From Chitinophagaceae bacterium (GTDB lineage: Bacteria > Bacteroidota > Bacteroidia > Chitinophagales > Chitinophagaceae), in NCBI GenBank assembly GCA_016786745.1, contig JAEUVS010000042.1:1-64000 (forward strand): a DNA stretch of 64,000 nt, read 5' to 3'. Under the pieces are notes generated by a model. It worked only from the letters and a program-made list of their open reading frames with translations. It was not told where the DNA came from and made no database searches. The translations under genes were made by a program, and so were the position numbers. Below, piece after piece: positions 35,636-44,371 of the stretch; the first letter of the stretch is position 1; each line of letters starts with the position of its first letter.

Positions 35636-36812
35636 AGCCGCTCGTCTTCGGATTCTTTACTTTCTTGCATTTTCCTGCACCGCCGCATGGCAACCGATTT
35701 TTTCAGATTACCTGGTTTCGCATAACATAACCGGTTTCAAACTTGGATTGATACTGGCCATCACGCCATTCCTGATGTTTGCAGTGCAACCGTTTTACGG
35801 TATGCTTGCCGATAAATTTGGTTACAAAAAATGCCTGCTGCTTTCGTCTATCCTCGCTTCCGTAAGTTTTCTTTTGTATTTGGCCGAAGGAGGTTTCGCT
35901 TATCTCGCTGTGGTTACGGTTTGCATGTCGGTGTTTTACAATTCCACGCAACCGCTCCTGGACTCGTTGTCGCTTAATTTTATTAAACGCAATCCCAATT
36001 TTTCTTATGGCTCTTTACGAATTGCAGGAGCCGCCGGTTGGGCATGCACAGGAATTATAGTGGGATATTACATCAGCATGCTGAGTACTGCGGTGATATT
36101 TGCCGCTTCAGCGATCAGCATGCTCCTCACTTTTGTGTTTGCGTTTTTTCTTCAGTACGATAAAGAAAGAGATGAAGAAACGGCGAAGCTGACCATCAGG
36201 AACGATTTGAAGGAGATCCTGCAAAACAGGAAGCTGATGATTTTATTGTTTGGCGTATTCCTTGTGTATGCGGCGTCGGCGCCTGTTTATTATTTCTATT
36301 CGATTTATTTGAAAGAGAATGGTGCCGATTCGGTTTTTGTTGGCTATGCGCTTTCATTCCAGGGGCTTTGTGAGCTACCTTTTTTTTATTTCTCCGCACG
36401 CATTATCGGAAAACTTGGAACACGAAACACGTTGATTATAGCTGTGTTCGCGGCGGTGTTACGCCTGTTATTGTACAACCAGGTGAAGGACCCATACTGG
36501 GTGCTTCCTGTTGAATTACTGCAGGGCGTCTGCTGGTCGCTTTTCTGGGCGGCTTCCGTTGAACAGGTAAATGTTTTGGTGAGAGATGAATTACGGGCAA
36601 CCGGTCAATCGTTCCTTACAGGTGCAATGCTTGGGGCAGGCGCAATCGCCGGAAACTTCTGGGTGAGCTTTTTAAATGACAAACAATTACCTGTGTCGCA
36701 GGTATTTTTTATCAATGCCCTGATAATTGTTGGAATCGGAATTTTTATGATGCTGACGCTGCCTCGAGTACCCCGTCCCTCATCCGGTTCAGGTACCAGT
36801 CTACAAACTTAA
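35622..36812 (+). CDS. MFS sugar permease (LacY/nucleoside-H+ symporter-like)
   Basis: A 396-residue inner-membrane protein with about 12 transmembrane segments, of the MFS_1_like type (FSCTAAWQPIFSDYLVSHNITGFKLGLILAITPFLMF, GMLADKFGYKK loop). It starts inside the 3' end of nagB (14 base overlap), so an amino-sugar or related substrate is likely. Its last 68 bases overlap the convergent Rieske oxygenase gene, encoding the hydrophilic tail VPRPSSGSGTSLQT. Confidence 0.85.
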   Translation: MKFSEAARLRILYFLAFSCTAAWQPIFSDYLVSHNITGFKLGLILAITPFLMFAVQPFYGMLADKFGYKKCLLLSSILASVSFLLYLAEGGFAYLAVVTVCMSVFYNSTQPLLDSLSLNFIKRNPNFSYGSLRIAGAAGWACTGIIVGYYISMLSTAVIFAASAISMLLTFVFAFFLQYDKERDEETAKLTIRNDLKEILQNRKLMILLFGVFLVYAASAPVYYFYSIYLKENGADSVFVGYALSFQGLCELPFFYFSARIIGKLGTRNTLIIAVFAAVLRLLLYNQVKDPYWVLPVELLQGVCWSLFWAASVEQVNVLVRDELRATGQSFLTGAMLGAGAIAGNFWVSFLNDKQLPVSQVFFINALIIVGIGIFMMLTLPRVPRPSSGSGTSLQT

Positions 36813-37956
36813 CAACATCAATTTCGATCGGTGCGTATGGTCCCGGCTGGTAGCGGCTCGACTCTATTCCCGCAAAATTATTCTCGCACAGTTTCCAGTC
36901 CTGCTCACCTGTTATCTTCCAGAACTCGGTAAGGTGTTCGAGCGTATAGTGTTCGCCTTCTATCGCGTTTTTATCAACGAGCCACGCGAGGTCTATCATC
37001 GTTTTGGATGGGCCCATAGGCGTTACCCTCATCGTCCACATATAGTCGCTTACCGCATCCATCCAGAAATTAGGAAGCACAACAAGACCCAGCACACCTG
37101 CATTGTAATCTTTGTGGTCACCCATCGGGATCGCTACGGCGGTACCATCGGTGCTGTAACTTAATACGCCCGGGCGTAACGGATACCTGATAGCGAAATG
37201 AAATGAATCGTTTTCGAATTCAACATTGTTCACTGCAAGACCACTTCTCTCCCATTCTACCTTTCTTTCCTGCAAAACCTCTGCTGCGGATTCTTTCATG
37301 TTCGCACCTATAACCGCACTGCAGTATTCCGGGTGGGCAGGACCGCAGTGGTAACATTCACGGAAGTTTTCGGCTACAAGTTTCCAGTTTGTTCTCAGCT
37401 CATAACTTTTTTTGAAAGCAACTTTTGCGTTCTCGAGTTTATATGGTGCGAGAAATGGAAAATAGTCGTCGGCCACTTTCCTGAAATCGGGCGGATTATC
37501 TGACAATGAAATAAAAATAAAGCCGCCTGTTACTTCAACTTTTACAGGATGCAGGCCATGCTCCGATTTATCGAAGTCATCGGGCATGAGCCGTGCGTTT
37601 ACGAGCGAGCCATCTTTATCGTATACCCATTGATGATAGGGACAAACTAGTTTAGGCGCGCGCCCTTTTTCTTCCAGGCAAATTAAAGAACCCCTGTGCC
37701 TGCAGGTGTTATAATGTGCAAACACTTCCCCTTTATTCCCTCTTATTATGATTATCGAATCGTTGTGAACTTTGTAAGTGAAATAGTCGCCGGGTTTGGG
37801 AATATCGGCGATGGTTCCCGCAAAAAGCCAGTATTTTTTCCAGATGGCGTCCAGTTCGGCGTTGAATACGTCGTTGTCGAGATAAAATGGCTGTTCCAGG
37901 CTCCATCCCTGCTGGTAGTTATCAAGTAATTTCTTGAGTTTTATGCTCCGTTTCAT
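36745..37956 (-). CDS. Rieske non-heme iron oxygenase, alpha subunit
   Basis: A 403-residue oxygenase. The Rieske [2Fe-2S] ligands are Cys85, His87 (CRHRG) and Cys105, His108 (CPYHQW). The mononuclear iron site begins at ECYHCGPAHPEYC with His203 and His208; the third ligand is probably an acidic residue near NFAGIESSRYQPGPY. The length and motifs are closest to choline monooxygenase, glycine betaine and carnitine oxygenases (CntA/GbcA-type) that hydroxylate or demethylate quaternary amines. No ferredoxin reductase partner is adjacent. The 3' end overlaps the permease gene by 68 bases and its start codon segment is duplicated upstream. Confidence 0.87.
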   Translation of the reverse strand: MKRSIKLKKLLDNYQQGWSLEQPFYLDNDVFNAELDAIWKKYWLFAGTIADIPKPGDYFTYKVHNDSIIIIRGNKGEVFAHYNTCRHRGSLICLEEKGRAPKLVCPYHQWVYDKDGSLVNARLMPDDFDKSEHGLHPVKVEVTGGFIFISLSDNPPDFRKVADDYFPFLAPYKLENAKVAFKKSYELRTNWKLVAENFRECYHCGPAHPEYCSAVIGANMKESAAEVLQERKVEWERSGLAVNNVEFENDSFHFAIRYPLRPGVLSYSTDGTAVAIPMGDHKDYNAGVLGLVVLPNFWMDAVSDYMWTMRVTPMGPSKTMIDLAWLVDKNAIEGEHYTLEHLTEFWKITGEQDWKLCENNFAGIESSRYQPGPYAPIEIDVVKFVDWYLNRMRDGVLEAASAS

Positions 37957-38040
37957 CCGTAAAAAATGTTTTTCAATGGTCGGATGGAACTCCGCAGTTC
38001 ATCCATCCGTAAGTTAGTGATAATTTATGCTCCGTTTCAT
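37940..38040. repeat. 17-bp direct repeat and palindrome in the divergent promoter region
   Basis: The 17-mer tttatgctccgtttcat occurs at 37940-37956, where it spans the start of the Rieske gene, and again at 38024-38040. Between them, 37981-38009 forms an imperfect inverted repeat (cggatggaact / agttcatccatccg). The 107-base divergent region between the Rieske and isomerase genes holds nothing else recognised. Confidence 0.6.
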
Positions 38041-38052
38041 ATCAAAACAGTT

Positions 38053-38060
38053 TACATTTA
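38053..38060 (+). promoter_or_regulatory. TACATTTA -7-like box before the sugar isomerase gene
   Basis: One mismatch from TAnnTTTG, ending 3 bases before the ATG at 38064; leaderless geometry as at 31056 and 32178. Confidence 0.3.
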
Positions 38061-38063
38061 TGC

Positions 38064-38891
38064 ATGAGCAAACCAAATTTACAACTAAAAATACTTGCCA
38101 CGAATTGGGGATTCGAGGGCACGCTAAAGGAATATATTACAAAGGTTAAGAAGGAAAATTATGATGGCATAGAGATCTGGTGGCCGATGGATGAAAAAGA
38201 GTTGAACGAACTCGTACCATTGCTGAAGGATAATAATCTCGAGGTTGGATTTCTTTGCGGAGCGCAGGATGTAAACTACAAAGAGCATTTTGAATTTTTC
38301 AGGAAGATGGTAACGGCGGCGGCTACGAACAAACTGGTGAAACCGCTGTACATTAATTGCCATTCGGGACGTGACTACTTCACTTTCGACCAGAATAAAA
38401 CATTTATTGATTTTACTACGATGATGTCGAAGCAAACGGGCATCAAAATTCTTCATGAAACGCACCGGTCGAGGATAATGTATTCAGCGCCGGCAGGTAA
38501 GCAGTATTTTGATTCTATCCCGGAGTTACGTATCACTTTCGACGTGTCGCACTGGTGCAATGTGAGTGAAAGTTTGTTGAACAATCAACCGGACACGATG
38601 AAAATTGCTCTTGACCGGACCGATCATATTCATGCGCGGATAGGGCACCCGGAGGGTCCGCAAGTGAGTGATCCGCGGGCGCCTGAATGGAAAGAGGCGC
38701 TTGATACGCACCTGGCGTGGTGGGATAAGATTGTCGAGTTAAAAAGAGCGTCGGGCCAGGTGTTGACGGTGTTGACTGAGTTCGGGCCGGCCGATTATAT
38801 GCCTACGGAGCCGTATACACGGAAGCCGCTTTCGGATCAATGGGCGGTGAATGTGTATATGAAGGATTTGCTTCGCGAAAGGTATAAGTAA
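38064..38891 (+). CDS. Sugar phosphate isomerase/epimerase (AP endonuclease 2-like TIM barrel)
   Basis: A 275-residue cytosolic TIM-barrel protein of the xylose-isomerase-like family. Visible metal-type residues lie in strands YDGIEIWWP, LYINCHSGRDY, ILHETHRS, ITFDVSHWC and HIHARIGHPEG, ending LTEFGPADY. Members isomerise or epimerise sugars, often within Gfo/Idh pathways. It is divergent from the Rieske gene across a region with a duplicated motif. No exact substrate can be given. Confidence 0.83.
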   Translation: MSKPNLQLKILATNWGFEGTLKEYITKVKKENYDGIEIWWPMDEKELNELVPLLKDNNLEVGFLCGAQDVNYKEHFEFFRKMVTAAATNKLVKPLYINCHSGRDYFTFDQNKTFIDFTTMMSKQTGIKILHETHRSRIMYSAPAGKQYFDSIPELRITFDVSHWCNVSESLLNNQPDTMKIALDRTDHIHARIGHPEGPQVSDPRAPEWKEALDTHLAWWDKIVELKRASGQVLTVLTEFGPADYMPTEPYTRKPLSDQWAVNVYMKDLLRERYK

Positions 38892-38921
38892 GCTGTTTCT
38901 TTTTTTGAGGGAAAAACGGAT

Positions 38922-40157
38922 CTATTTAAACGCTGCGCGTATTTCATCTAATGAAACCCGCAACACTTTTTCAGCTAACGCGTTCAACTGCTCCTTATCA
39001 CCGGTAAAATGATACACATTGTGCGTATGTGAAACCTCCTCATTTGGTTTCAAAGCAGCGGCGGGCGACACACTCTCTAACTCATAGAAAGGCCCCATCT
39101 GCGAACCACCAGGAAGAGGACCGTCGTTATACGCATTCATCGCATCGCCACTAAAAACCGGCTTCGATACATTCCATTCCTGGTTGAGATACCGCTCATT
39201 ATTGTCAACAGTGAAGAAAGTAAGCGTCAGCACATTATTCTGCGCATCATAGCTACCGGCATAAGGCACCGCATACGCAGGAACAATGCCGAGCTTTCCC
39301 CTGCTTTTTCCATCAGCTTTAAAAAACAGAACGTTGTCGGTAATCTTAATCCTGTCGGAACTAATCTCCCCAAAATAATTTGTTGTAGCGACTTTTTTAT
39401 CGCCTTCGGCAGATTTATGAGGAACAACTATCGTCGTAGAATCCGAAGGATTAAACATGTCGAGAATCCATATGCATGGCATTCCCGTTTTTTCCGTCCA
39501 CGCCGCATCGCCGGTATTTTTCACAACATTCTGAGTTGAATAACCAACAAACTTCAATGAATCGCCAATCGCCGCATAGAGCGCCTGTTCGATTTGATTT
39601 TTATCCTGCACCGTCACCGTACGGGTGATGGCCATTTTCAATGTCGTACCAACAAAATTGGTGAGGCTCATTTCCTTTTTCAGGGTCACCGACTTGTCGT
39701 CTTTTTTATCAACCTGCCACGCTTCCGTATCGATGGGCGCAGGCGTTTTCCAGTTGGCAAACACCATTGAGTCGCCTTTTTTAAAATAGAGCGAGTATTT
39801 TCCACCTTCCGGCCCGAGCCATAACCTGTTCTCACCTCCATATGCATTCATATGCGGATCGGTTTCGGGCCTGAAAGCCTTGTAGTTAATCCACCCGAAA
39901 CTTTTGCCGCCCTCACCATCAGCAGACGAGGTAAATACTTTCGCCTGGTATGCCGCCGACACCAGCACCGACGCGTTATTACTTTTTAACTCGATCAGGT
40001 TAGTGTCGTGCTTCGCTAAAAAATTTTTGTCGTAAGCAAAAGTTCCCTGTTGAGGATTGGTATTTTCTTCCGCCTGCTTTGTGTTATTCTCGGAACACGA
40101 AACAATGATGACGGTGAACAGGGATAAAAAAATAGTTTGCAGTGATTTTTTCCTCAT
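38922..40157 (-). CDS. DUF6786 family lipoprotein
   Basis: A 411-residue lipoprotein (signal MRKKSLQTIFLSLFTVIIVSC, then SENN). The body has the DUF6786 pattern: VLVSAAYQAKVFTSSADGEGGKSFGWINY, YGGENRLWLGPEGGKYSLYF, FANWKTPAPIDTEAWQV and the end PFYELESVSPAAALKPNEEVSHTHNVYHF. The fold is probably a galactose-mutarotase-like beta-sandwich, suggested by these motifs. ATG 40157 is chosen because it starts the signal peptide; an in-frame ATG lies 33 bases further upstream. Function unknown, possibly sugar binding or epimerisation in the periplasm. Confidence 0.72.
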   Translation of the reverse strand: MRKKSLQTIFLSLFTVIIVSCSENNTKQAEENTNPQQGTFAYDKNFLAKHDTNLIELKSNNASVLVSAAYQAKVFTSSADGEGGKSFGWINYKAFRPETDPHMNAYGGENRLWLGPEGGKYSLYFKKGDSMVFANWKTPAPIDTEAWQVDKKDDKSVTLKKEMSLTNFVGTTLKMAITRTVTVQDKNQIEQALYAAIGDSLKFVGYSTQNVVKNTGDAAWTEKTGMPCIWILDMFNPSDSTTIVVPHKSAEGDKKVATTNYFGEISSDRIKITDNVLFFKADGKSRGKLGIVPAYAVPYAGSYDAQNNVLTLTFFTVDNNERYLNQEWNVSKPVFSGDAMNAYNDGPLPGGSQMGPFYELESVSPAAALKPNEEVSHTHNVYHFTGDKEQLNALAEKVLRVSLDEIRAAFK

Positions 40158-40200
40158 TTGTCTGCCGTTTTTGATTGACGCAATGTACATAGGGTTTGCG

Positions 40201-40208
40201 TATCTTTA
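40201..40208 (+). promoter_or_regulatory. Putative promoter of the OmpA-family gene
   Basis: TATCTTTA is one mismatch from TAnnTTTG and lies 17 bases after a TTG at 40181-40183. The transcript would have a leader of about 25 bases before ATG 40240. Confidence 0.4.
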
Positions 40209-40239
40209 GTAACACCTTTCATCCTTAAATTTCTGAACA

Positions 40240-41583
40240 ATGAAAAAGCTTATTCTTCTCGCGGTAGCGCTAACTACAATTTATGCCGCGGATGCCCAGG
40301 TGCTGAAAAGACTCGGTCAGCGCGCGAAAAATAAAATCGAACAAAAGGCAGGTGACAAGGTAGATAAGCAGATTGATGACGCGGTAGACGGTAAAAAGAA
40401 AGACAAGAGTGAAAACAGTTCCCAGGAAGAAACCACCAATAATTCGGGCAACAATTCAGGCACATCATCCCAAACCAGCACCAACAGCTCTTCTTCAAAC
40501 GACAACCAGGGTCCAGACGGCGCAAACGCTGAAGTTGCACCCGAGCCGATGAAGGCCTATTCAAAGTATGACTTCATGCCCGGCGAGAAAGTTTTCGCAT
40601 ACGAAAACTTCGCTGCTACCGAAATCGGCGATTTTCCGCAACGGTGGAACACAAACGGCACAGCCGAAGTGGTAACACTTAACAATAAGGAAGGCAAGTG
40701 GATGAAAATAAATAAAGAGGCTGTTTTCTATCCCGAATTTATTACCGACCTCCCTGAAAATTTTACGCTTGAATTCGACCTCGGTGTGAACCAGGGCTTC
40801 AATTCGAACCAGTTTTATTTAAACATTACGAAACTGAAGGCCCCTGAAAACTATAGCGATTACGGTCACTACGTTCGCTGGCAGGGCGACCATACCGTTC
40901 ACCTGGGTTTTAGACCCGCAATTGGCATCTACCAGGGCAATGTGGACGTTGTTGTGGGCAGCAATGGCAATCATGAAATACAAAACCGTATTGAATTCAA
41001 GAACTGGAACAATTCTGCGAATAACTTTGGGCACGTATCTGTCTGGCGGCAGAAAGAAAGGTTGCGTGTTTACCTGAACGGTCAAAAACTTCTCGACCTT
41101 CCTAAAGGTTTCAAGGTAACCAGCCAGTACAACGCAGTTACGTTCGCTTTATATCCTTTGCATAGCGACAACGATTTTTACCTGTTGGGTAACATCCGCC
41201 TCGCCGTAGGCGCTCCTGATACGCGCAACAAGCTGATTACCGAAGGTAAGTTTGTTACCACCGGAATTTTATTCGATGTAAACGAAGACGTGATCAAACC
41301 TGAATCGTATGGCACGCTGAAGGCTGTAGCGAGTGTGCTCAATGAAAACAAAGATGTGAAAGTGAAAATTATCGGTCATACCGATTCCGATGGCGATGAT
41401 AAGTCAAACCTTGATCTGTCAAAACGACGCGCTGCAGCAGTGAAAAATGCTCTCGCCAGCGAATTTGGTGTAGATGAGTCAAGAATGGAAACTGATGGCA
41501 AGGGTGAATCGCAGCCTGCAGATAAGAATGATTCTGTAACGGGTAAAGCGAACAACAGGCGGGTTGAATTTATTAAGCTGTGA
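40240..41583 (+). CDS. OmpA-family outer membrane protein with low-complexity N-terminus
   Basis: A 447-residue exported protein: signal to about residue 19, then a charged segment (about 25-60) and an Asn/Ser/Thr-rich linker (about 60-85), a concanavalin-like beta-sandwich in the middle (FVYENFAATEIGDFPQRWNTNG..., LEFDLGVNQGFNSNQFYLNI), and a C-terminal OmpA peptidoglycan-binding domain (GILFDVNEDVIKPESYGTLKAVASVL, IIGHTDSDGDDKSNLDLSKRRA, NNRRVEFIKL). It probably tethers the outer membrane to the cell wall. Monocistronic and convergent with infC. Confidence 0.88.
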   Translation: MKKLILLAVALTTIYAADAQVLKRLGQRAKNKIEQKAGDKVDKQIDDAVDGKKKDKSENSSQEETTNNSGNNSGTSSQTSTNSSSSNDNQGPDGANAEVAPEPMKAYSKYDFMPGEKVFAYENFAATEIGDFPQRWNTNGTAEVVTLNNKEGKWMKINKEAVFYPEFITDLPENFTLEFDLGVNQGFNSNQFYLNITKLKAPENYSDYGHYVRWQGDHTVHLGFRPAIGIYQGNVDVVVGSNGNHEIQNRIEFKNWNNSANNFGHVSVWRQKERLRVYLNGQKLLDLPKGFKVTSQYNAVTFALYPLHSDNDFYLLGNIRLAVGAPDTRNKLITEGKFVTTGILFDVNEDVIKPESYGTLKAVASVLNENKDVKVKIIGHTDSDGDDKSNLDLSKRRAAAVKNALASEFGVDESRMETDGKGESQPADKNDSVTGKANNRRVEFIKL

Positions 41584-41589
41584 ATCGTC

Positions 41590-41623
41590 AGGCGTGAGGC
41601 GTGAGAAAAAATCTATCACGCCT
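41590..41623. terminator. Hairpin between OmpA-family gene and infC
   Basis: AGGCGTGA at 41597-41604 pairs with TCACGCCT at 41616-41623 over an 11-base loop, preceded by another copy of aggcgtga at 41590-41597. The convergent genes on both sides make a bidirectional terminator likely. The gcgtgaggcgtga word recurs at 45504-45525. Confidence 0.5.
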
Positions 41624-41636
41624 AACGCGTCACGCA

Positions 41637-42230
41637 TCACGGTTTCTCCTGCGTAACCGGTTTCTTCTTCTGCGTTTTCGGCGCGAAAATGATCAGCATG
41701 CGCTTACCTTCCATTTTAGGTAATGCTTCGGGCTGGCCTACTTCCGCAAGCCGCTCTGCGAATTTCAACAGTAACAACTCTCCTCTTTCCTTGAACATGA
41801 TCGCACGACCCTTAAACTGCACATAGGCTTTCACCTTGTTGCCCTCCTTAAGAAAGCTTTCAGCATGTTTTGATTTGAAATCAAAATCATGATCATCGGT
41901 ACCAGGTGTGAAACGTATTTCCTTTACCTCGGCCGATTTACTCTTGGCCTTCATCTCCTTCTCTTTCCTCTTTTTCTCGTAAAGGAATTTGTTATAGTCG
42001 ATTATTTTACAAACAGGCGGATCTGCCTGCGGTGATATTTCTACAAGATCGAGCCCCTGTTCCTGCGCAAATTTCAGCGCTTCCTGGATCGGGTAAACGC
42101 CAACTTTTATATTGTCACCAACCAACCTGACCTGTGGAACACGGATCATCTGGTTGGTTCTGTGTTCCTGCTGCTGCTCTCTTCTGAACCGCGGATTAAA
42201 ACCTCTTGGTTCCCTTGGTGGAAATGCCAT
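41637..42230 (-). CDS. infC: Translation initiation factor IF-3
   Basis: A 197-residue IF-3 with N- and C-terminal domains joined by a lysine-rich linker: VPQVRLVGDNIKVGVYPIQEALKFAQEQGLDLVEISPQADPPVCKIIDYNKFLYEKKRKEKE, then VKEIRFTPGTDDHDFDFKSKHAESFL and MLIIFAPK. It binds the 30S subunit and checks the initiator codon pairing. The start is an ordinary ATG, not the AUU seen in enterobacteria. It follows thrS as usual, but rpmI and rplT, which normally come next, are absent; the downstream gene is convergent and unrelated. Confidence 0.96.
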   Translation of the reverse strand: MAFPPREPRGFNPRFRREQQQEHRTNQMIRVPQVRLVGDNIKVGVYPIQEALKFAQEQGLDLVEISPQADPPVCKIIDYNKFLYEKKRKEKEMKAKSKSAEVKEIRFTPGTDDHDFDFKSKHAESFLKEGNKVKAYVQFKGRAIMFKERGELLLLKFAERLAEVGQPEALPKMEGKRMLIIFAPKTQKKKPVTQEKP

Positions 42231-42240
42231 AATTTAATTT

Positions 42241-42261
42241 GTTTCCCTTCCCCGGGGAAAC
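42241..42261 (-). promoter_or_regulatory. Hairpin in the infC leader
   Basis: GTTTCCC (42241-42247) and GGGAAAC (42255-42261) form a 7-base stem, with a nested palindrome TTCCCCGGGGAA at 42248-42259 as an alternative fold. It ends about 10 bases before the infC ATG in the 96-base thrS-infC gap, so it could affect infC translation or processing of the joint transcript. Confidence 0.4.
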
Positions 42262-42326
42262 GCACTTATTTGTTTTATTAACTAATTGCCTCTTTGGGAG
42301 AGACTTTTTACCTGAATTTCTCTTCG

Positions 42327-44255
42327 TCAGCTGCGTTCAGAAATTTCTTCTTTAAGTCGTGCGACCAGGGCATCTGCATCTATAGAGCCTTCATCGCCCT
42401 TACCCTGCCTTCTCACCGACACTTTGTTGTCAGCCATTTCTTTCTCGCCGATCACCAGCATGTAGGGAACTTTAGCCACCTCGGTATCCCTTATCTTCTT
42501 TCCGATCTTTTCGCTGCGATCGTCCAGTTCAGCACGAATATCAGCTTTTTTCAGCTTTTCCAACACACTTTGTGCATAGCCCAAAAATTTGTCGCTGATA
42601 GGCAACACCTTGACCTGCAAGGGCGCCAGCCACAGCGGGAACCGGCCGGCGTAATGTTCCAGCAGGAATCCAATAAACCGCTCATGGGTACCCAAAGGAG
42701 CCCGGTGGATGATCAACGGTATCTCCGGATGGTTGTCCTTATTTGTAAACTCCAGCTTAAAACTCCTGCTTTGCGCAAAGTCCACCTGGTTGGTAGCAAG
42801 CGTAAACTCACGGCCGATAGCACTCCATATCTGCACATCAATTTTCGGTCCATAGAATGCTGCCTCATCCTGTACTTCTACAAACGGCGTTTTTGTTTTC
42901 ACCAGGACATCCCTTACCAACTCTTCGGTTTCTTTCCATAGCTCGGGCTGGTTCACATATTTCTGCCCCAGCTTAGCCGGGTTGTGAACACTGAAACGCA
43001 TCACGTACTTGTCGATCCCGAATATTTTGAAATATTTCAGGTACATCTCGTTCACCGCCCTGAACTCGTCGTAAAACTGTTCCTTGGTGCAATAGATGTG
43101 CGCATCGTTCATGTGAAGGCAGCGCACCCTCATCAGCCCGAAAAGTTCACCACTTTGCTCATAACGGTAGCACGTTCCATATTCAGCGAGCCTCAGCGGC
43201 AGCTCTTTATAGCTACGGGGTTCGGCCGCAAAAATTTTATGGTGATGCGGGCAGTTCATCGCCTTCAGGTAGTATTTGGTTCCTTCGAGCTCCATCGCCG
43301 GAAACATACTGTCCTCGTAGTATGGCAAATGCCCGGATGTAAGGTATAAACTGTCTTTGGCAATATGAGGGGTGATTACACGCTTGTAACCTGCTTTTTC
43401 CTCGGTTTGTTTGGCGAGTTTTTCCAGTTCCTCAATTACCACCGCGCCATTCGGTAGCCACAAAGGAAGGCCGGGCCCTACTTCGTCGTCGAATGTAAAG
43501 ATGCCAAGCTCTTTGCCCAGTTTGCGGTGATCGCGCTTCTTCGCTTCCTCGAGCATGGCCAGGTATTCATCGAGCTCTTTCTGATTCGGAAAGCTTACAC
43601 CGTACACACGCGTGAGCATCCTGTTTTTTTCATCGCCTTTCCAGTAAGCGCCCGCAACGTTGGTCAGCTTGATCGCCTTTATAAATCCTGTATCCGGAAT
43701 ATGGGGACCACGACACAGGTCCGTAAACTGGCCCTGGGTATAAAATGTAATCTCACCATCATTCAATCCCTGCAACAAATCGAGTTTGTATTCGTCATTC
43801 TTCTCTGTAAAATATTTTACGGCGTCTGCTTTCGAAATTTCCTTCCTTTCATATTTATTCTGCTGTTTGGCGAGTTCATTCATCTTCGCTTCGATCTTCT
43901 TGAGATCTTCATCATTCAACACCCTGCCGCCAAGATCCATATCATAGTAAAATCCTTTTTCAACAGGCGGACCCACCCAGAACTTTACACCCGGGTATAA
44001 CGCCTCAACGGCCTCAGCCAACAGGTGAGCAGACGAATGCCAGAAGGTAGATTTACCGTCGTTATCATCCCACGTTAAAAGTTTGAGCGTCGCATCGTGA
44101 TAAATGGGGCGTGTGGCATCCCACACCTGCCCGTTTACCTTTGCGGCCAGCACTTTCCTGGCGAGGCCCTCGCTTATTGACTTCGCTACCTGTAGTGAAG
44201 TTGTTCCGTTCTCATATTCCTTCACCGCGCCGTCGGGTAATGTGATCCTGATCAT
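42327..44255 (-). CDS. thrS: Threonyl-tRNA synthetase
   Basis: A 642-residue class II synthetase: N-terminal TGS domain (MIRITLPDGAVKEYENGTTS), editing domain with HSSAHLLAEAV, catalytic core with MNCPHHHKIF and the motif 2 and 3 regions (LPLRLAEYGTCYRYE, IIHRAPLGTHERFIGFLLEHYAG), and anticodon-binding C-terminus (VKVLPISDKF, IRAELDDRSEKIGKKIRD). It charges tRNA-Thr. ATG 44255 starts the TGS strand; a TTG five codons upstream is rejected. An exact -7 box lies about 29 bases upstream. Confidence 0.97.
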   Translation of the reverse strand: MIRITLPDGAVKEYENGTTSLQVAKSISEGLARKVLAAKVNGQVWDATRPIYHDATLKLLTWDDNDGKSTFWHSSAHLLAEAVEALYPGVKFWVGPPVEKGFYYDMDLGGRVLNDEDLKKIEAKMNELAKQQNKYERKEISKADAVKYFTEKNDEYKLDLLQGLNDGEITFYTQGQFTDLCRGPHIPDTGFIKAIKLTNVAGAYWKGDEKNRMLTRVYGVSFPNQKELDEYLAMLEEAKKRDHRKLGKELGIFTFDDEVGPGLPLWLPNGAVVIEELEKLAKQTEEKAGYKRVITPHIAKDSLYLTSGHLPYYEDSMFPAMELEGTKYYLKAMNCPHHHKIFAAEPRSYKELPLRLAEYGTCYRYEQSGELFGLMRVRCLHMNDAHIYCTKEQFYDEFRAVNEMYLKYFKIFGIDKYVMRFSVHNPAKLGQKYVNQPELWKETEELVRDVLVKTKTPFVEVQDEAAFYGPKIDVQIWSAIGREFTLATNQVDFAQSRSFKLEFTNKDNHPEIPLIIHRAPLGTHERFIGFLLEHYAGRFPLWLAPLQVKVLPISDKFLGYAQSVLEKLKKADIRAELDDRSEKIGKKIRDTEVAKVPYMLVIGEKEMADNKVSVRRQGKGDEGSIDADALVARLKEEISERS

Positions 44256-44283
44256 TGAGTTGTGTTCCAATTTTTTGAAGCCG

Positions 44284-44310
44284 CAAATTTAACGAATGAT
44301 TTGCAGACAA
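44284..44310 (-). promoter_or_regulatory. Bacteroidota-type promoter of thrS-infC
   Basis: Minus-strand TTG (44310-44308) and exact TAnnTTTG box TAAATTTG (44291-44284) with a 16-base spacer. The predicted transcript starts near 44278, giving a leader of about 22 bases. Confidence 0.5.
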
Positions 44311-44371
44311 CACATTCTCATCTTTAACGCCTTCGGGCATTATTGGGTAATTTGCCGCGTAGGAAAAATCT

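Noticed and set aside
36745..37956. The Rieske oxygenase as the missing hydroxylase of the phosphonate operon
   Set aside because: It lies about 16 kb from susC, in a different transcript and beside sugar genes; only its quaternary-amine-like family hints at the link.
42294..42941. Open frame of 215 codons antisense to thrS
   Set aside because: The catalytic and anticodon-binding motifs of ThrRS are on the other strand; the frame has no promoter or family.
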